A program made the translations under genes and the position numbers. Below, piece after piece: positions 10,931 to 19,110 of a stretch of 64,000 nucleotides of DNA. The notes under the pieces were generated by a model. That model saw only the letters and a list, made by a program, of their open reading frames with translations, was not told where the DNA came from and did no database searches. The stretch covers positions 806,001-870,000 of the forward strand of contig NZ_CP042906.1 of NCBI RefSeq assembly GCF_008728855.1, read 5' to 3'. Positions within the stretch are counted from its first letter, which is position 1, and each line of letters starts with the position of its first letter. The DNA comes from Hypericibacter terrae. GTDB taxonomy: Bacteria; Pseudomonadota; Alphaproteobacteria; Dongiales; Dongiaceae.

Positions 10931-11968
10931 TTAAGCCGCGAGATTGCCCAGGAATTGCCGCGCGGAGGCGGCCCACGAATATTCCAGCGCCAGATCGCGG
11001 CAGCGGACAGGGTCGATGGCGCGGGCGGCTTCGACCGCCTTGCCGAGGTCGAGATCGAGGGCGCCGGCGCCGCTGCCATCGATCACGTCGAGCGGCCCCG
11101 GCACAGGATAGGCCGCGACCGGCAGGCCCGAGGCGAGGGCCTCCAGCAACACCAGGCCGAAGGTGTCGGTGCGGCTGGGGAAGACGAACAGGTCGGCCGC
11201 CGCGTAATAGCGCGCCAGCTCCTCGCCATGCTTCTCGCCGGCGAAGTGAGCGTCCGGATAGCGGCGCTTCAGCTCATGCAGCTGCGGCCCGTCGCCCACC
11301 ACCAGCTTGCTGCCGGGAAGATCGAGCTCGAGGAAGGCCTCGATGTTCTTCTCCACCGCGACGCGACCGACATAGAGATGGATCGGCCGCGGCAGATTGA
11401 GGAACTCCTTCTCGCGCGGCCGGAACATCTCGGTATCGACGCCGCGCGACCAGCGCCGGATATTGCTGAAGCCATGCGCGATCAGCTCGTTGGCGATGCT
11501 GTCGGTCGCGACCATCACGCTGGTCGAGGGCGCGTGGAAGCGGCGCACCACGGCATAGCTCCAGGCCAGCGGCACGGCGCAGCGCGCGCGCACATATTCC
11601 GGGAACTTGGTGTGATAGGCGGTGGTGAAGGGATGGTCGTGGCGCAGGCACCAGCCGCGCGCCGCCCGGCCGATCGGGCCCTCGGTCGAGATATGGATGC
11701 AGTCGGGACGGAAATTCTCGATCGTGCGCGCGACGCGCCGGCCCGGCATCAGCGCCAGCCGGATCTCGGGATAGGTCGGGCAGGGCACCGTGCGGAAGCG
11801 GTCGGGGCCGATCACCTCGATATGATGGCCTTGCGCCTCCAGCTCATGGGTGACGCGGCCCAGCGTGCGCACCACGCCATTGACCTGGGGCCGCCAGGCA
11901 TCGGTCGCAATGAGGATGCGAAGGGAACGGGTGAGGGGTGGGTGCAACTCGCCGATCCGCCGCATCAT
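10931..11968 (-). CDS. GT4-family glycosyltransferase, Agt-like (third paralogue), coupled to a PlcP-like gene
   Basis: 345 residues. Motifs include ILIATDAWRPQVNGVVRTL at the acceptor domain, YVGRVAVEKNIEAF, VVGDGPQLHELKRRYP and FPSRTDTFGLVLLEALASG. The start lies in ATGATG and overlaps the stop of the metallophosphoesterase gene (ATGA), so the two are translationally coupled. A phosphoesterase followed directly by a GT4 enzyme is the layout of the plcP-agt lipid-renovation operon, in which Agt glycosylates the diacylglycerol released by PlcP. This role is inferred from context and family. The open frame continues upstream through the phosphoesterase gene but is a shadow there. Confidence 0.85.
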   Translation of the reverse strand: MMRRIGELHPPLTRSLRILIATDAWRPQVNGVVRTLGRVTHELEAQGHHIEVIGPDRFRTVPCPTYPEIRLALMPGRRVARTIENFRPDCIHISTEGPIGRAARGWCLRHDHPFTTAYHTKFPEYVRARCAVPLAWSYAVVRRFHAPSTSVMVATDSIANELIAHGFSNIRRWSRGVDTEMFRPREKEFLNLPRPIHLYVGRVAVEKNIEAFLELDLPGSKLVVGDGPQLHELKRRYPDAHFAGEKHGEELARYYAAADLFVFPSRTDTFGLVLLEALASGLPVAAYPVPGPLDVIDGSGAGALDLDLGKAVEAARAIDPVRCRDLALEYSWAASARQFLGNLAA

Positions 11969-12744
11969 GCCAGTTCGAGCATGGAGGCCTGCCGGACCTC
12001 GGCCCAATTCACGATCTCGAGCCGTCCGTCCCAATGCTCCACCAGCGCGGTGCAGCTCTCGACCCAATCGCCGTCGTTGCAATAGAGCACGCCGTCGATG
12101 GTGCGGATTTCGGCCTTGTGGATATGGCCGCAGACGACCCCGTCGACGCCGCGCCGGCGCGCCTCCTCGGCGACCGCGCGCTCGAAATCGTCGATATATT
12201 TGACCGCGTCCTTGACGCGCTGCTTCAGATAGGCCGACAGCGACCAGTAGGGATAGCCCATCTGCCGGCGCGCGATGTTGAACCAGTGATTGGCGTGCAG
12301 CATCCAGTTGTAGGCCCAGTCGCCGAGATAGGCCAACCACTTGGCGTATTTCACGATGCCGTCGAAATCGTCGCCATGCACGACCAGCAGCTTCCTGCCG
12401 TCGGCGGTCTCGTGCATGGTCTCGTTCATCACGGTGATGCCGCCGAACTGCAGCTCGGAATAATCGCGCAAGGGCTCGTCGTGATTGCCCGGGACATAGA
12501 TGACGCGGGTGCCTTTGCGCGCCTTGCGCAGGATCTTCTGCACCACGTCGTTGTGGCTCTGGCGCCAATACCAGGCGCGCCGCAGGCGCCAGCAATCGAT
12601 GATGTCGCCGACCAGATAGAGGAATTCCGATTCGTTGTGGCGGAGAAAATCGACCAGGAACTCGGCTTTGCATCCGCGGGTGCCGAGATGGATGTCCGAG
12701 ATGAAAATCGCGCGATAACGATGCGACGCGCGCGCTTGATTCAT
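11965..12744 (-). CDS. Calcineurin-like metallophosphoesterase, PlcP-like phospholipase C or LpxH-type hydrolase
   Basis: 259 residues with a complete dinuclear metal site: SDIHLG (D17, H19), VGDIID (D47), PGNHDE (N87, H88), VVHGDD (H123) and GHIHKAE near residue 204. The family includes UDP-2,3-diacylglucosamine hydrolase (LpxH/LpxI-type annotations) and the rhizobial phospholipase C PlcP, which removes phospholipid head groups under phosphate limitation. The overlap with an Agt-like glycosyltransferase and the divergent diacylglycerol kinase gene favour PlcP. LpxH is not excluded, because no other LpxH gene is visible in the window. Confidence 0.8.
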   Translation of the reverse strand: MNQARASHRYRAIFISDIHLGTRGCKAEFLVDFLRHNESEFLYLVGDIIDCWRLRRAWYWRQSHNDVVQKILRKARKGTRVIYVPGNHDEPLRDYSELQFGGITVMNETMHETADGRKLLVVHGDDFDGIVKYAKWLAYLGDWAYNWMLHANHWFNIARRQMGYPYWSLSAYLKQRVKDAVKYIDDFERAVAEEARRRGVDGVVCGHIHKAEIRTIDGVLYCNDGDWVESCTALVEHWDGRLEIVNWAEVRQASMLELA

Positions 12745-12880
12745 GGGCGAACCTGGGTTCCGAAGCGTCGTTTCTACGAATCAGCTTTGTCGTTCTGCCG
12801 CATGCCTCTACCGCTTTATCTTCTGGCAATACAAGAAAGAACCTGTATATTGCGCGCCGCTCCAATAAAAATTCACCACT

Positions 12881-12897
12881 GCGTCATAAATCGTCAA
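12881..12897. promoter_or_regulatory. Possible Pho-box-like direct repeat in the plcP/dagK divergent region
   Basis: The 189-base divergent intergenic region (12745-12933) is AT-richer than its surroundings. It carries two CGTCA repeats, GCGTCATAAATCGTCAA, spaced 10 bases apart. Canonical Pho boxes use a period of 11, so this is only suggestive. It would fit phosphate control of a PlcP-type gene. Confidence 0.2.
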
Positions 12898-12933
12898 TAG
12901 AACTGACTCGGAAGACCGGATTGTGACCCCGCG

Positions 12934-13860
12934 ATGACATTGGCAGCTCCCCTCGCCAGCAGCGTCGACAGCAAGGATCGCTCGCTGCTCGTGATCTTCA
13001 ACCCGACCGCCGGCGGACGCCGCCGGCGCCGGCTCGACGCCGCCCTGCGCGCGCTCGAGCATCGCGGCTGGGATTGCGAGCTGCTGGAGACCCGGGCCCG
13101 AGGCGATGCCGAGGCCCTGGCGCAGAGCGCGTCGAGCGATTCCAAGGCGACGCGGCTGCTGGTCGCGGGCGGCGACGGCACTATCAACGAGGCGGTCAAC
13201 GGCGCGCTCAAGGCCGGCGGACGGCTGCCCTTCGGGATCATTCCGCTGGGGACCGCCAATGTGCTGGCGGCCGAGCTCGGCATAATGGATATGGGCGAGG
13301 CGGTCGATGCGGCCGCCGCGGGCGTCATGCGCACGATCTGGCCCGGCGTCGCCAACGGCCGCAATTTCGTGATGATGGCGGGTGCGGGCTTCGACGCCCA
13401 TGTGGTCGCCAATGTCGACGGCGCGCTCAAGAAGAAGATCGGCAAGCTCGCCTATGTCGCGACCATGATCCGTCTCGCCTTCCGTTTTCCGTTCCCGCTC
13501 TATCGCGTGCGGATCGACGGGGTCTGGCATGAGGCCGCCTCGGTCGTGGTCTCGAAGGGCCATTTCTACGGCGGCCGCTTCGTGCTGGCGCCCCAGGCGC
13601 GGCTCGACAAGCCGGAGTTCCAGGTCTGCCTCTTCACCCGGGGTGGCCGCTGGAACCTGATCCGCTACGCGCTGGCGCTGCCGCTGGGGCTGTTGCCGAA
13701 GCTGAAGGACATCAAGCTCGTCGCCGCGCGCGAGGTCATGATCGAGGGCCCCGCGAACGATCCGGTCCAGGGCGACGGCGACGTGATCGCGCATCTCCCG
13801 GTGACGATCCGGCTGGCGGAGAAGCCGCTGACGGTGATGGTGCCGCCGGCGCGGGGGTGA
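12934..13860 (+). CDS. Diacylglycerol kinase-family lipid kinase
   Basis: 308-residue DAGK/sphingosine-kinase-fold protein. The N-terminal domain has VIFNPTAGGRRRRR, then the catalytic-loop glycine motif VAGGDGTINEAVNGAL and GIIPLGTANVLAAELG; the C-terminal beta-sandwich has MAGAGFDAHVV and EGDG-like QGDGD. Such enzymes phosphorylate diacylglycerol or related lipids on the cytoplasmic face. It is divergent from the PlcP-like gene, so it could return released diacylglycerol to phosphatidic acid, opposing Agt for the same substrate. The substrate is inferred. Confidence 0.88.
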   Translation: MTLAAPLASSVDSKDRSLLVIFNPTAGGRRRRRLDAALRALEHRGWDCELLETRARGDAEALAQSASSDSKATRLLVAGGDGTINEAVNGALKAGGRLPFGIIPLGTANVLAAELGIMDMGEAVDAAAAGVMRTIWPGVANGRNFVMMAGAGFDAHVVANVDGALKKKIGKLAYVATMIRLAFRFPFPLYRVRIDGVWHEAASVVVSKGHFYGGRFVLAPQARLDKPEFQVCLFTRGGRWNLIRYALALPLGLLPKLKDIKLVAAREVMIEGPANDPVQGDGDVIAHLPVTIRLAEKPLTVMVPPARG

Positions 13861-13871
13861 TGCACCCAGAT

Positions 13872-13951
13872 GTCATCCCCGCGAAAGCGGGGACCCAACT
13901 CTAAGCTTGGCACCTTGGATCAAGATGGATCCCCACTTTCGTGGGGATGAC
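13872..13951. repeat. 80-bp inverted-repeat element, copy 1
   Basis: Starts GTCATCCCCGCGAAAGCGGG and ends with the near-complement CCCCACTTTCGTGGGGATGAC, separated by ~28 bases including AACTCTAAGCTTGG. Copies 2 and 3 lie at 51123-51202 and 51298-51376. It sits in the 101-base gap between convergent dagK-like and tldE genes. Each end forms its own hairpin, and the ends are complementary to each other. No coding capacity, so it is a REP/MITE-type dispersed element. Confidence 0.8.
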
Positions 13952-13961
13952 CGCTGCGCGG

Positions 13962-15716
13962 TCACTTCCCCGCGATCGTCATCCCGTCGACACGCGTGGT
14001 CGGCGCGTCGGTGCCGTATTTGAACTCGAGGTCGTTGGCGGGCTCGAGGTTCAGGAACATGTCCTTCAGATTGCCGGCGATGGTGACCTCGCTCACCGGA
14101 TAGGCGATCTCGCCCTTCTCGATCCAGAAGCCCGAGGCGCCGCGGCTGTAGTCGCCGGTGAGGCCATTGACGCCGAAGCCCATCAGGTCGGTGACGAAGA
14201 AGCCGCGATTGATGTCGCCGATGAGCTGGGCCGGCGTCTTCCTGCCGGGGCTGAGGCTGAGATTGGTGGGCGAGGGCGAGGGCGGCGAGGAGGTGCCGCG
14301 CGAGCCATGGCCGGTGCTCTTGAGCTTGAGCTGGCGCGCGGAGCGCAGGTCGAGCACCCAGCTCTTGAGCACGCCGTCCTCCACCAGATTGCGCCGCTGC
14401 GCGCCGATGCCCTCGCCGTCGAAGGGCCGCGAGCGCATGCCGCGCCGGCGCAAGGGATCGTCGGTGATGTCGAGGCCCTTGCGCAGCACCTGCGTGTTCA
14501 TCCGGTCTTTCAGGAAGCTGGTGCCGCGCGCGATCGAGGAGCCGTTGATGGCGCCGACCAGATGGCCGACCAGGCTGTTGGCGGTGCGGGTTTCGAACAC
14601 CACCGGGACCTTGGCGGTGTCGGCCTTGCGCGGCTTCAGGCGGCGCACGGCGCGCTCGCCGGCATTGCGGCCGACGGAAGCCGGGTCTTTGAGGTCGGAG
14701 CGATAGACCGCCGAGGTGAAATCGTCGTCGCGTTCCATGCCCGTGCCTTCGCCTGCCAGCACCGAGACGCCGAGGCCGAAGCGCGAGACCTGATAGCCGC
14801 CGGCAAATCCGTTGGAGGCGGCGAGGCTGAACTGGCTGCGGCTCCAGCTGGCTTCCGAACCTTCGGAGTTGGTCACGCCCTTGACGGCGCGTGCGGCCTC
14901 TTCGCCGATTCGCGCGGTCTCGAGCAGCCATTCGGGGTCGGGCTCGGTCGGATCGGCCATGTCGAGCCCCACCCAGCCTTGCGCGATCTCGGCCGGATCG
15001 GCGATGCCGATGAAGGGGTCCTCGGGCACGCTGCGCGCCATCGCCACGGCGCGCTCGACCAGCTCCGCCAGAAGGGCGGCATTGAGATCGCTGGTGGAGA
15101 CCACGGCCTGGCGCTTGCCGACCAGGACCCGCAGTCCCAGATCCTGCCCTTCGGCGCGCTCGAGCTTCTCCGGGTTGCCGAGGCGGATGGCCTGCGACAG
15201 CGACACGCCGCGCGCCAGCACCGCGTCGGCCGCATCGGCGCCGGCACGCCTGGCGGCGGCGATCAGGTCGGTGAGGAGATTGAGATCGCCGGCCTGGCTG
15301 GAGGCCTGGGTGGCGGCCGTCGTCGTCGCCTTGGTCTTGGCCTTGGGCGCCGGCCGCGGGGCCGCGGCCTCGCGCGGCAGCGGGCGATGCATCGGCTTGC
15401 GGGCGACAGCGTCGCGGCCCTGCGGCCCGCGCTTGTCGTTCGGCGGGCGGCGCGGTGCCGGGGTCGGCGCGATCTTCGCCTTGGGCACGGCCTTGGGCTT
15501 GGGTGCCGCCTTCGCCTTGGCCTTTGGCGCCCGCTTTGGGGCGGCCGCCTTCTTCTTGGCCGCCGGCCGCTTCACCGCCGTCTTCTTGACGGCGGTCTTC
15601 TTCTTGGCGGGTCTGCCCTTGGCGCCCGTCGCCTTCTTCTTGGCGGCGCTCTTTTTCTTCGGCGTCGCCGTTTTGGCGCGGGTCTTGCCGGGACGGCGGG
15701 TCTTGCGGGCGGCCAT
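13962..15716 (-). CDS. pmbA: TldE/PmbA metalloprotease subunit with a histone-H1-like N-terminal tail
   Basis: 584 residues, against ~450 for the usual TldE/PmbA. Residues ~143-584 match the family: LGLRVLVGKRQAVVSTSDL, VPVVFETRTANSLVGHLV, RRRGMRSRPFDGEGIGAQRR, GASGFWIEKGEIAYPVSEV and ending PTTRVDGMTIAGK. TldE partners TldD (present at 33215-34648) in a heteromeric protease; TldE itself lacks the zinc site. Residues 1-142 are an extraordinary Lys/Ala/Pro-rich low-complexity tail (AAKKKAAAPKRAPKAKAKA) resembling bacterial histone-H1-like proteins. The ATG at 15716 follows a GGAGAG ribosome site. The tail is in frame, with no stop or other start candidate near residue 142. Confidence 0.88.
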   Translation of the reverse strand: MAARKTRRPGKTRAKTATPKKKSAAKKKATGAKGRPAKKKTAVKKTAVKRPAAKKKAAAPKRAPKAKAKAAPKPKAVPKAKIAPTPAPRRPPNDKRGPQGRDAVARKPMHRPLPREAAAPRPAPKAKTKATTTAATQASSQAGDLNLLTDLIAAARRAGADAADAVLARGVSLSQAIRLGNPEKLERAEGQDLGLRVLVGKRQAVVSTSDLNAALLAELVERAVAMARSVPEDPFIGIADPAEIAQGWVGLDMADPTEPDPEWLLETARIGEEAARAVKGVTNSEGSEASWSRSQFSLAASNGFAGGYQVSRFGLGVSVLAGEGTGMERDDDFTSAVYRSDLKDPASVGRNAGERAVRRLKPRKADTAKVPVVFETRTANSLVGHLVGAINGSSIARGTSFLKDRMNTQVLRKGLDITDDPLRRRGMRSRPFDGEGIGAQRRNLVEDGVLKSWVLDLRSARQLKLKSTGHGSRGTSSPPSPSPTNLSLSPGRKTPAQLIGDINRGFFVTDLMGFGVNGLTGDYSRGASGFWIEKGEIAYPVSEVTIAGNLKDMFLNLEPANDLEFKYGTDAPTTRVDGMTIAGK

Positions 15717-15764
15717 GGGCTCTCCGGGGATGCGATGGGGAGGAGGGGGAATCAAGGCGGCAGC

Positions 15765-16256
15765 TTACCGTGGCTCGAGCCCGTAGCGAAAGACGGGCAG
15801 AAACCGGCCGGGATCGATCTCAGATGGGACGGCGCCGGCCGTCCGGCAACCCATCTTGAGGTAGAAGCCCGACGCGTTGGGGTCGCTCACCACCACCAGC
15901 TCGCGATGACCCAGCGCCCGCGCGATGGCGACCGCATGGTCCCACAAGGCGCGGCCGACCCCCTGGCCGATGGCGTCCGGCTCGACGAAGAACATGTCGA
16001 GCCCCAGCGCGTCCGCCTCGGGCTCGACGCCATAGAAGCCCAGCGGCCGGCCGCCGGTGTCGGTCGCGACGTAATAGGGATGGGCCCGCAGCTTCTCCGG
16101 CATCAGGGTCATGGCGGCGCGGCAGCGGGCGAGGAAGCTCGCCTCATAGCCCCAGACCGCCTTGGAGCGCAGCGACAGCTCGGTCAGGGCCTGGGCCTCG
16201 TCGGCGCGCGCGCGGCGGATCGTGATGATCGGCGCCGGGGCGGCCGCATGCCTCAT
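15765..16256 (-). CDS. GNAT-family N-acetyltransferase
   Basis: 163 residues with a GNAT fold: [18 protein letters not shown] at the start, [39 protein letters not shown] (acetyl-CoA-binding loop QGVGRAL), [17 protein letters not shown]. The substrate is unknown. The start overlaps the UbiD-family gene stop as ATGA, making it the last gene of a three-gene minus-strand run (Cys-rich protein, UbiD family, GNAT). Confidence 0.86.
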   Translation of the reverse strand: MRHAAAPAPIITIRRARADEAQALTELSLRSKAVWGYEASFLARCRAAMTLMPEKLRAHPYYVATDTGGRPLGFYGVEPEADALGLDMFFVEPDAIGQGVGRALWDHAVAIARALGHRELVVVSDPNASGFYLKMGCRTAGAVPSEIDPGRFLPVFRYGLEPR

Positions 16257-17773
16257 TTCGACGGCTTCCAGATGCTCTTGCCGCTGCCTGGCAATCCCAG
16301 GTTCGGCCAGAGCTTGTCGATCTTCTCGACCACGGCCGGGTCCATGCGAATCTTGCGGCCCCATTCGCGCTTGGTTTCGGGCGCCATCTTGTTGGTGGCG
16401 TCGAGGCCGACCTTGCCACCCAGCCCGGATTCGGGGCTGGCGAAATCGAGATAGTCGATCGGCGTGTTCTCGATCAGCGTCAGGTCGCGCACCGGGTCCA
16501 TGCGGGTCGAGATCGCCCACATCACGTCCTTCCAGTCGCGCACATCGATATCGTCATCCACCACGATCACGAACTTGGTGTAGATGAACTGCCGCAGGAA
16601 GGACCAGATCCCCATCATCACGCGCTTGGCATGGCCGGGATAGGCCTTGCGGATCGAGACCACGCCGATGCGATAGGAGCAGCCCTCGGGCGGCAGCCAG
16701 AAATCGACGATCTCGGGGAATTGCTGCTTGAGCAGGGGCACGAACAGCTCGTTGAGCGCCACGCCCAGCACCGAGGGCTCGTCGGGCGGCCGTCCGGTGA
16801 AGGTCGAGAGATAGATCGGGTCGCGCCGCATGGTGATGGCGCTGACGGTGAAGACCGGGAATGGCTCGACCGCGTTGTAATAGCCGGTATGGTCGCCATA
16901 GGGGCCCTCGTCGCGATAATCGTCGAGGCTCACATGACCCTCGAGCACGATCTCGGCCTCGGCCGGCACCTTGAGCGGCACGGTCTTGCAATCGACCAGC
17001 TCGACCTTCTCGCCGCGCAAGAGCCCCGCGAACTGATATTCCGACATGGTGTCGGGCACGGGCGTCACGGCGGCGAGGATGGTCGCCGGATCGGCGCCGA
17101 TCACGGCCGCGACCGGCAGCGGCTCGCGCTTGGCTTCCTTCCAGCGCGCGTGATGCTGCGCGCCGCCGCGATGCTTGAGCCAGCGCATCAGCGTCTGGTT
17201 CTTCCCCAGCAGCTGCATGCGATAGATGCCGAGATTGAAATTGTCGGCGCGGTCTTCCTTGGGCTTGGGGCCCAGCGTCACCACCAGCGGCCAGGTGATG
17301 AGGGGCGCCGGCTCGCCCGGCCAGCAGGTCTGGATCGGCAGCGCCGTCAGGTCGACGTCGTCCCCCTTCAGCACCACTTCCTGGCAGGGCGCGTTCGAGA
17401 CCGTCTTGGGCTTCATCGCCATCACGGTCTTGAGGAGCGGGAACATCTCGAAGGCCTCGCGCCAGCCGCCGGGCGGCTCGGGCTGCTTCAGCCAGGCGAG
17501 CTGCTCGCCCAAGGCCCGCAACTCGCCGGGCTCGCGGCCCATGCCCCAGGCGACGCGCTCGATCGTGCCGAAGAGATTGACCAGGACCTTCATGTCCCAG
17601 CGCCGCGACCCGTCCCGCACATTCTCGAACAGCAGGGCGGGGCCGTCATCGGCCAGGAGCCGCGTCTGGATCTCGGTCATCTCCAGGACAGGCGAGACCG
17701 GCTCGCGCACCCGGGTCAGGCGGCCGGCCGTTTCGAGCCGGGCCATGAAATCGCGGAGCGAACGATAGGCCAT
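16253..17773 (-). CDS. ubiD: UbiD family decarboxylase
   Basis: 506 residues, full length for prenylated-FMN-dependent decarboxylases that remove the carboxyl group from 3-polyprenyl-4-hydroxybenzoate in ubiquinone synthesis. Family features include [19 protein letters not shown] at the start, [50 protein letters not shown] with the active-site Glu region, and [21 protein letters not shown]. It is downstream of the Cys-rich gene by 4 bases. ubiA lies ~12 kb away at 29577. Other UbiD relatives act on different aromatic acids, so the symbol is likely but not certain. Confidence 0.9.
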   Translation of the reverse strand: MAYRSLRDFMARLETAGRLTRVREPVSPVLEMTEIQTRLLADDGPALLFENVRDGSRRWDMKVLVNLFGTIERVAWGMGREPGELRALGEQLAWLKQPEPPGGWREAFEMFPLLKTVMAMKPKTVSNAPCQEVVLKGDDVDLTALPIQTCWPGEPAPLITWPLVVTLGPKPKEDRADNFNLGIYRMQLLGKNQTLMRWLKHRGGAQHHARWKEAKREPLPVAAVIGADPATILAAVTPVPDTMSEYQFAGLLRGEKVELVDCKTVPLKVPAEAEIVLEGHVSLDDYRDEGPYGDHTGYYNAVEPFPVFTVSAITMRRDPIYLSTFTGRPPDEPSVLGVALNELFVPLLKQQFPEIVDFWLPPEGCSYRIGVVSIRKAYPGHAKRVMMGIWSFLRQFIYTKFVIVVDDDIDVRDWKDVMWAISTRMDPVRDLTLIENTPIDYLDFASPESGLGGKVGLDATNKMAPETKREWGRKIRMDPAVVEKIDKLWPNLGLPGSGKSIWKPSK

Positions 17774-17777
17774 GGGT

Positions 17778-18557
17778 TCAGGCGCCGGCGCGAGCCGGGT
17801 CGCCTACCAGATGCGCGTCGGGATGATGCCCGCCCGCGGCCGCCTCGGCCTGGGCTTCTTTCAGCGCGCGGGCATAGGCGCGGTCGGACTTGTAGGGGCC
17901 GAACTTGGGCAGCTTGGCCGCCGGGATCGGGCGGATGCCCTTGCCATAGGCGCGCTCCTCGAAGAAGCCGCCCTCGAGTCCGATGAAGACGATCGGCTTC
18001 TTCCGGCGCGAGAAGACCCGGCGCATCGAGGCCGAATGGCTCTTGAAATTGTCATATTCCTCGGGATCGCGCGCGAACAGCAGCTCGAAGGCCTTGATGA
18101 AATCCTTGAGGAAGTCGGCCTCGACGATCTGCATGTTGGAGATGACCCAGCAGCGATCCTCGAAATCCCAGTAATAGGCGAGGCCGATGAACTTCCCCGC
18201 CCGGTCGATATAGGGGAAGAAGGGGAAGGCGCGGCAGGCAAGGCTGCGGTTGTCGCGCTCGCAATGGCGCGCACCCCGGCATTCGACCGCGGCGCAGGAG
18301 GAGCCGATCTCCTTGACGATCTGGCGCGTCGCCCGGTCATAGGGCTTGAACCGGGTCCACATGTCGGTGCGGCTCTTCAGGAGCTCCCATTCGACCTTCT
18401 GGACCACCGGCACCGCATGCTGCGTCGAGCAGCAGACCGGCTCGCCCCCGTTCAGAGGCGCGCATTTCTGCCCGCAATCGAACCGCGAGATCGAAGCCTG
18501 GAACAGGTCGTAGATTTGACGGAAGTCGTCGGGACCAATTAATGATTTGTCAGCCAT
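17778..18557 (-). CDS. Cysteine-rich protein of unknown function, possible YkgJ-like metal-cluster protein
   Basis: 259 residues. The N-terminal half carries eight cysteines, at 28, 32, 42, 43, 88, 93, 99 and 108 ([25 protein letters not shown]). This is suggestive of an Fe-S or zinc site and loosely resembles YkgJ/UPF0153 proteins. The rest is soluble with a basic [19 protein letters not shown] segment. No signal peptide or membrane helix. It is the first gene of the run with the UbiD-family gene (4-base gap), so a link to ubiquinone or flavin chemistry is possible but unproven. Confidence 0.7.
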   Translation of the reverse strand: MADKSLIGPDDFRQIYDLFQASISRFDCGQKCAPLNGGEPVCCSTQHAVPVVQKVEWELLKSRTDMWTRFKPYDRATRQIVKEIGSSCAAVECRGARHCERDNRSLACRAFPFFPYIDRAGKFIGLAYYWDFEDRCWVISNMQIVEADFLKDFIKAFELLFARDPEEYDNFKSHSASMRRVFSRRKKPIVFIGLEGGFFEERAYGKGIRPIPAAKLPKFGPYKSDRAYARALKEAQAEAAAGGHHPDAHLVGDPARAGA

Positions 18558-18699
18558 AACGGAGGACTATAACGGGCCCGCGCGCTTGCGCAACGACGCT
18601 CGACGGCCGGGCCCCTTAAGATCGGCTTTCGAGCGCCCGCAAGGACGGTCAGGCCCCCGATTCCGGTGGGGGCGCCCTTACTCAGTCGAGTCCCAAGCC

Positions 18700-19104
18700 A
18701 TGACACATTATTGGGTCGTCGGTGGAGAATATCAGGATACGAACTTCGACCAGCCCGTGGCCGGCACGGCCGTGCGTCGATTCGGTCCCTTCGACACGCA
18801 TGCGGATGCCAGGGCCAAATGGCAGGAGCTGGCCTGGAGCACGGTCGACAACGCCCATGCGCGTTATCGCATCGAGGCCGAGAAGGACCAGTCGCCGCAG
18901 AATTACTGGGTGGTCGGTTGCAGCTATCGCGACACCAGCTTCCGCGAGCCGGTCGACGGCAGGGAGAACTGGTTCGGTCCCTTCGCCAGCTATGACGAGG
19001 CCAAGGCCGAGTGGCAGAAACGGGCCTGGTCCACGGTGGACGATGCGCTGAGCCGGTTCCGCATCGAGATCTTGAACGGATCCGAACACCCGCCCGGGGC
19101 CTGA
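18700..19104 (+). CDS. Tandem DUF4170 protein
   Basis: 134 residues made of two copies of a ~62-residue module. Copy 1 begins HYWVVGGEYQDTNFDQPVAG and copy 2 NYWVVGCSYRDTSFREPVDG; both continue through GPF...A...W...AWSTVD-A--R-RIE. This matches DUF4170, normally a single small domain encoded near waaA/lpxK in alphaproteobacteria. The ATG at 18700 was preferred over in-frame upstream starts because the repeat begins immediately. Function unknown. Confidence 0.82.
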   Translation: MTHYWVVGGEYQDTNFDQPVAGTAVRRFGPFDTHADARAKWQELAWSTVDNAHARYRIEAEKDQSPQNYWVVGCSYRDTSFREPVDGRENWFGPFASYDEAKAEWQKRAWSTVDDALSRFRIEILNGSEHPPGA

Positions 19105-19110
19105 GGCTTC

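Noticed and set aside
11965-12744. Firm assignment as LpxH
   Set aside because: Motifs fit both LpxH-type and PlcP enzymes, and the coupled GT4 gene favours PlcP, so no gene symbol is given.
10931-12865. A single 644-codon protein covering the glycosyltransferase and phosphoesterase region
   Set aside because: Only the C-terminal 345 codons resemble a protein family. The rest is antiparallel-free shadow of the phosphoesterase frame, which has a complete metal site.
13941-16454. Long plus-strand open frame (about 837 codons) antisense to tldE and the GNAT gene
   Set aside because: Its translation is Gly/Arg/Ala/His-biased low-complexity sequence with no motif, and the opposite strand holds well-supported genes. 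G+C-rich DNA yields such shadows.
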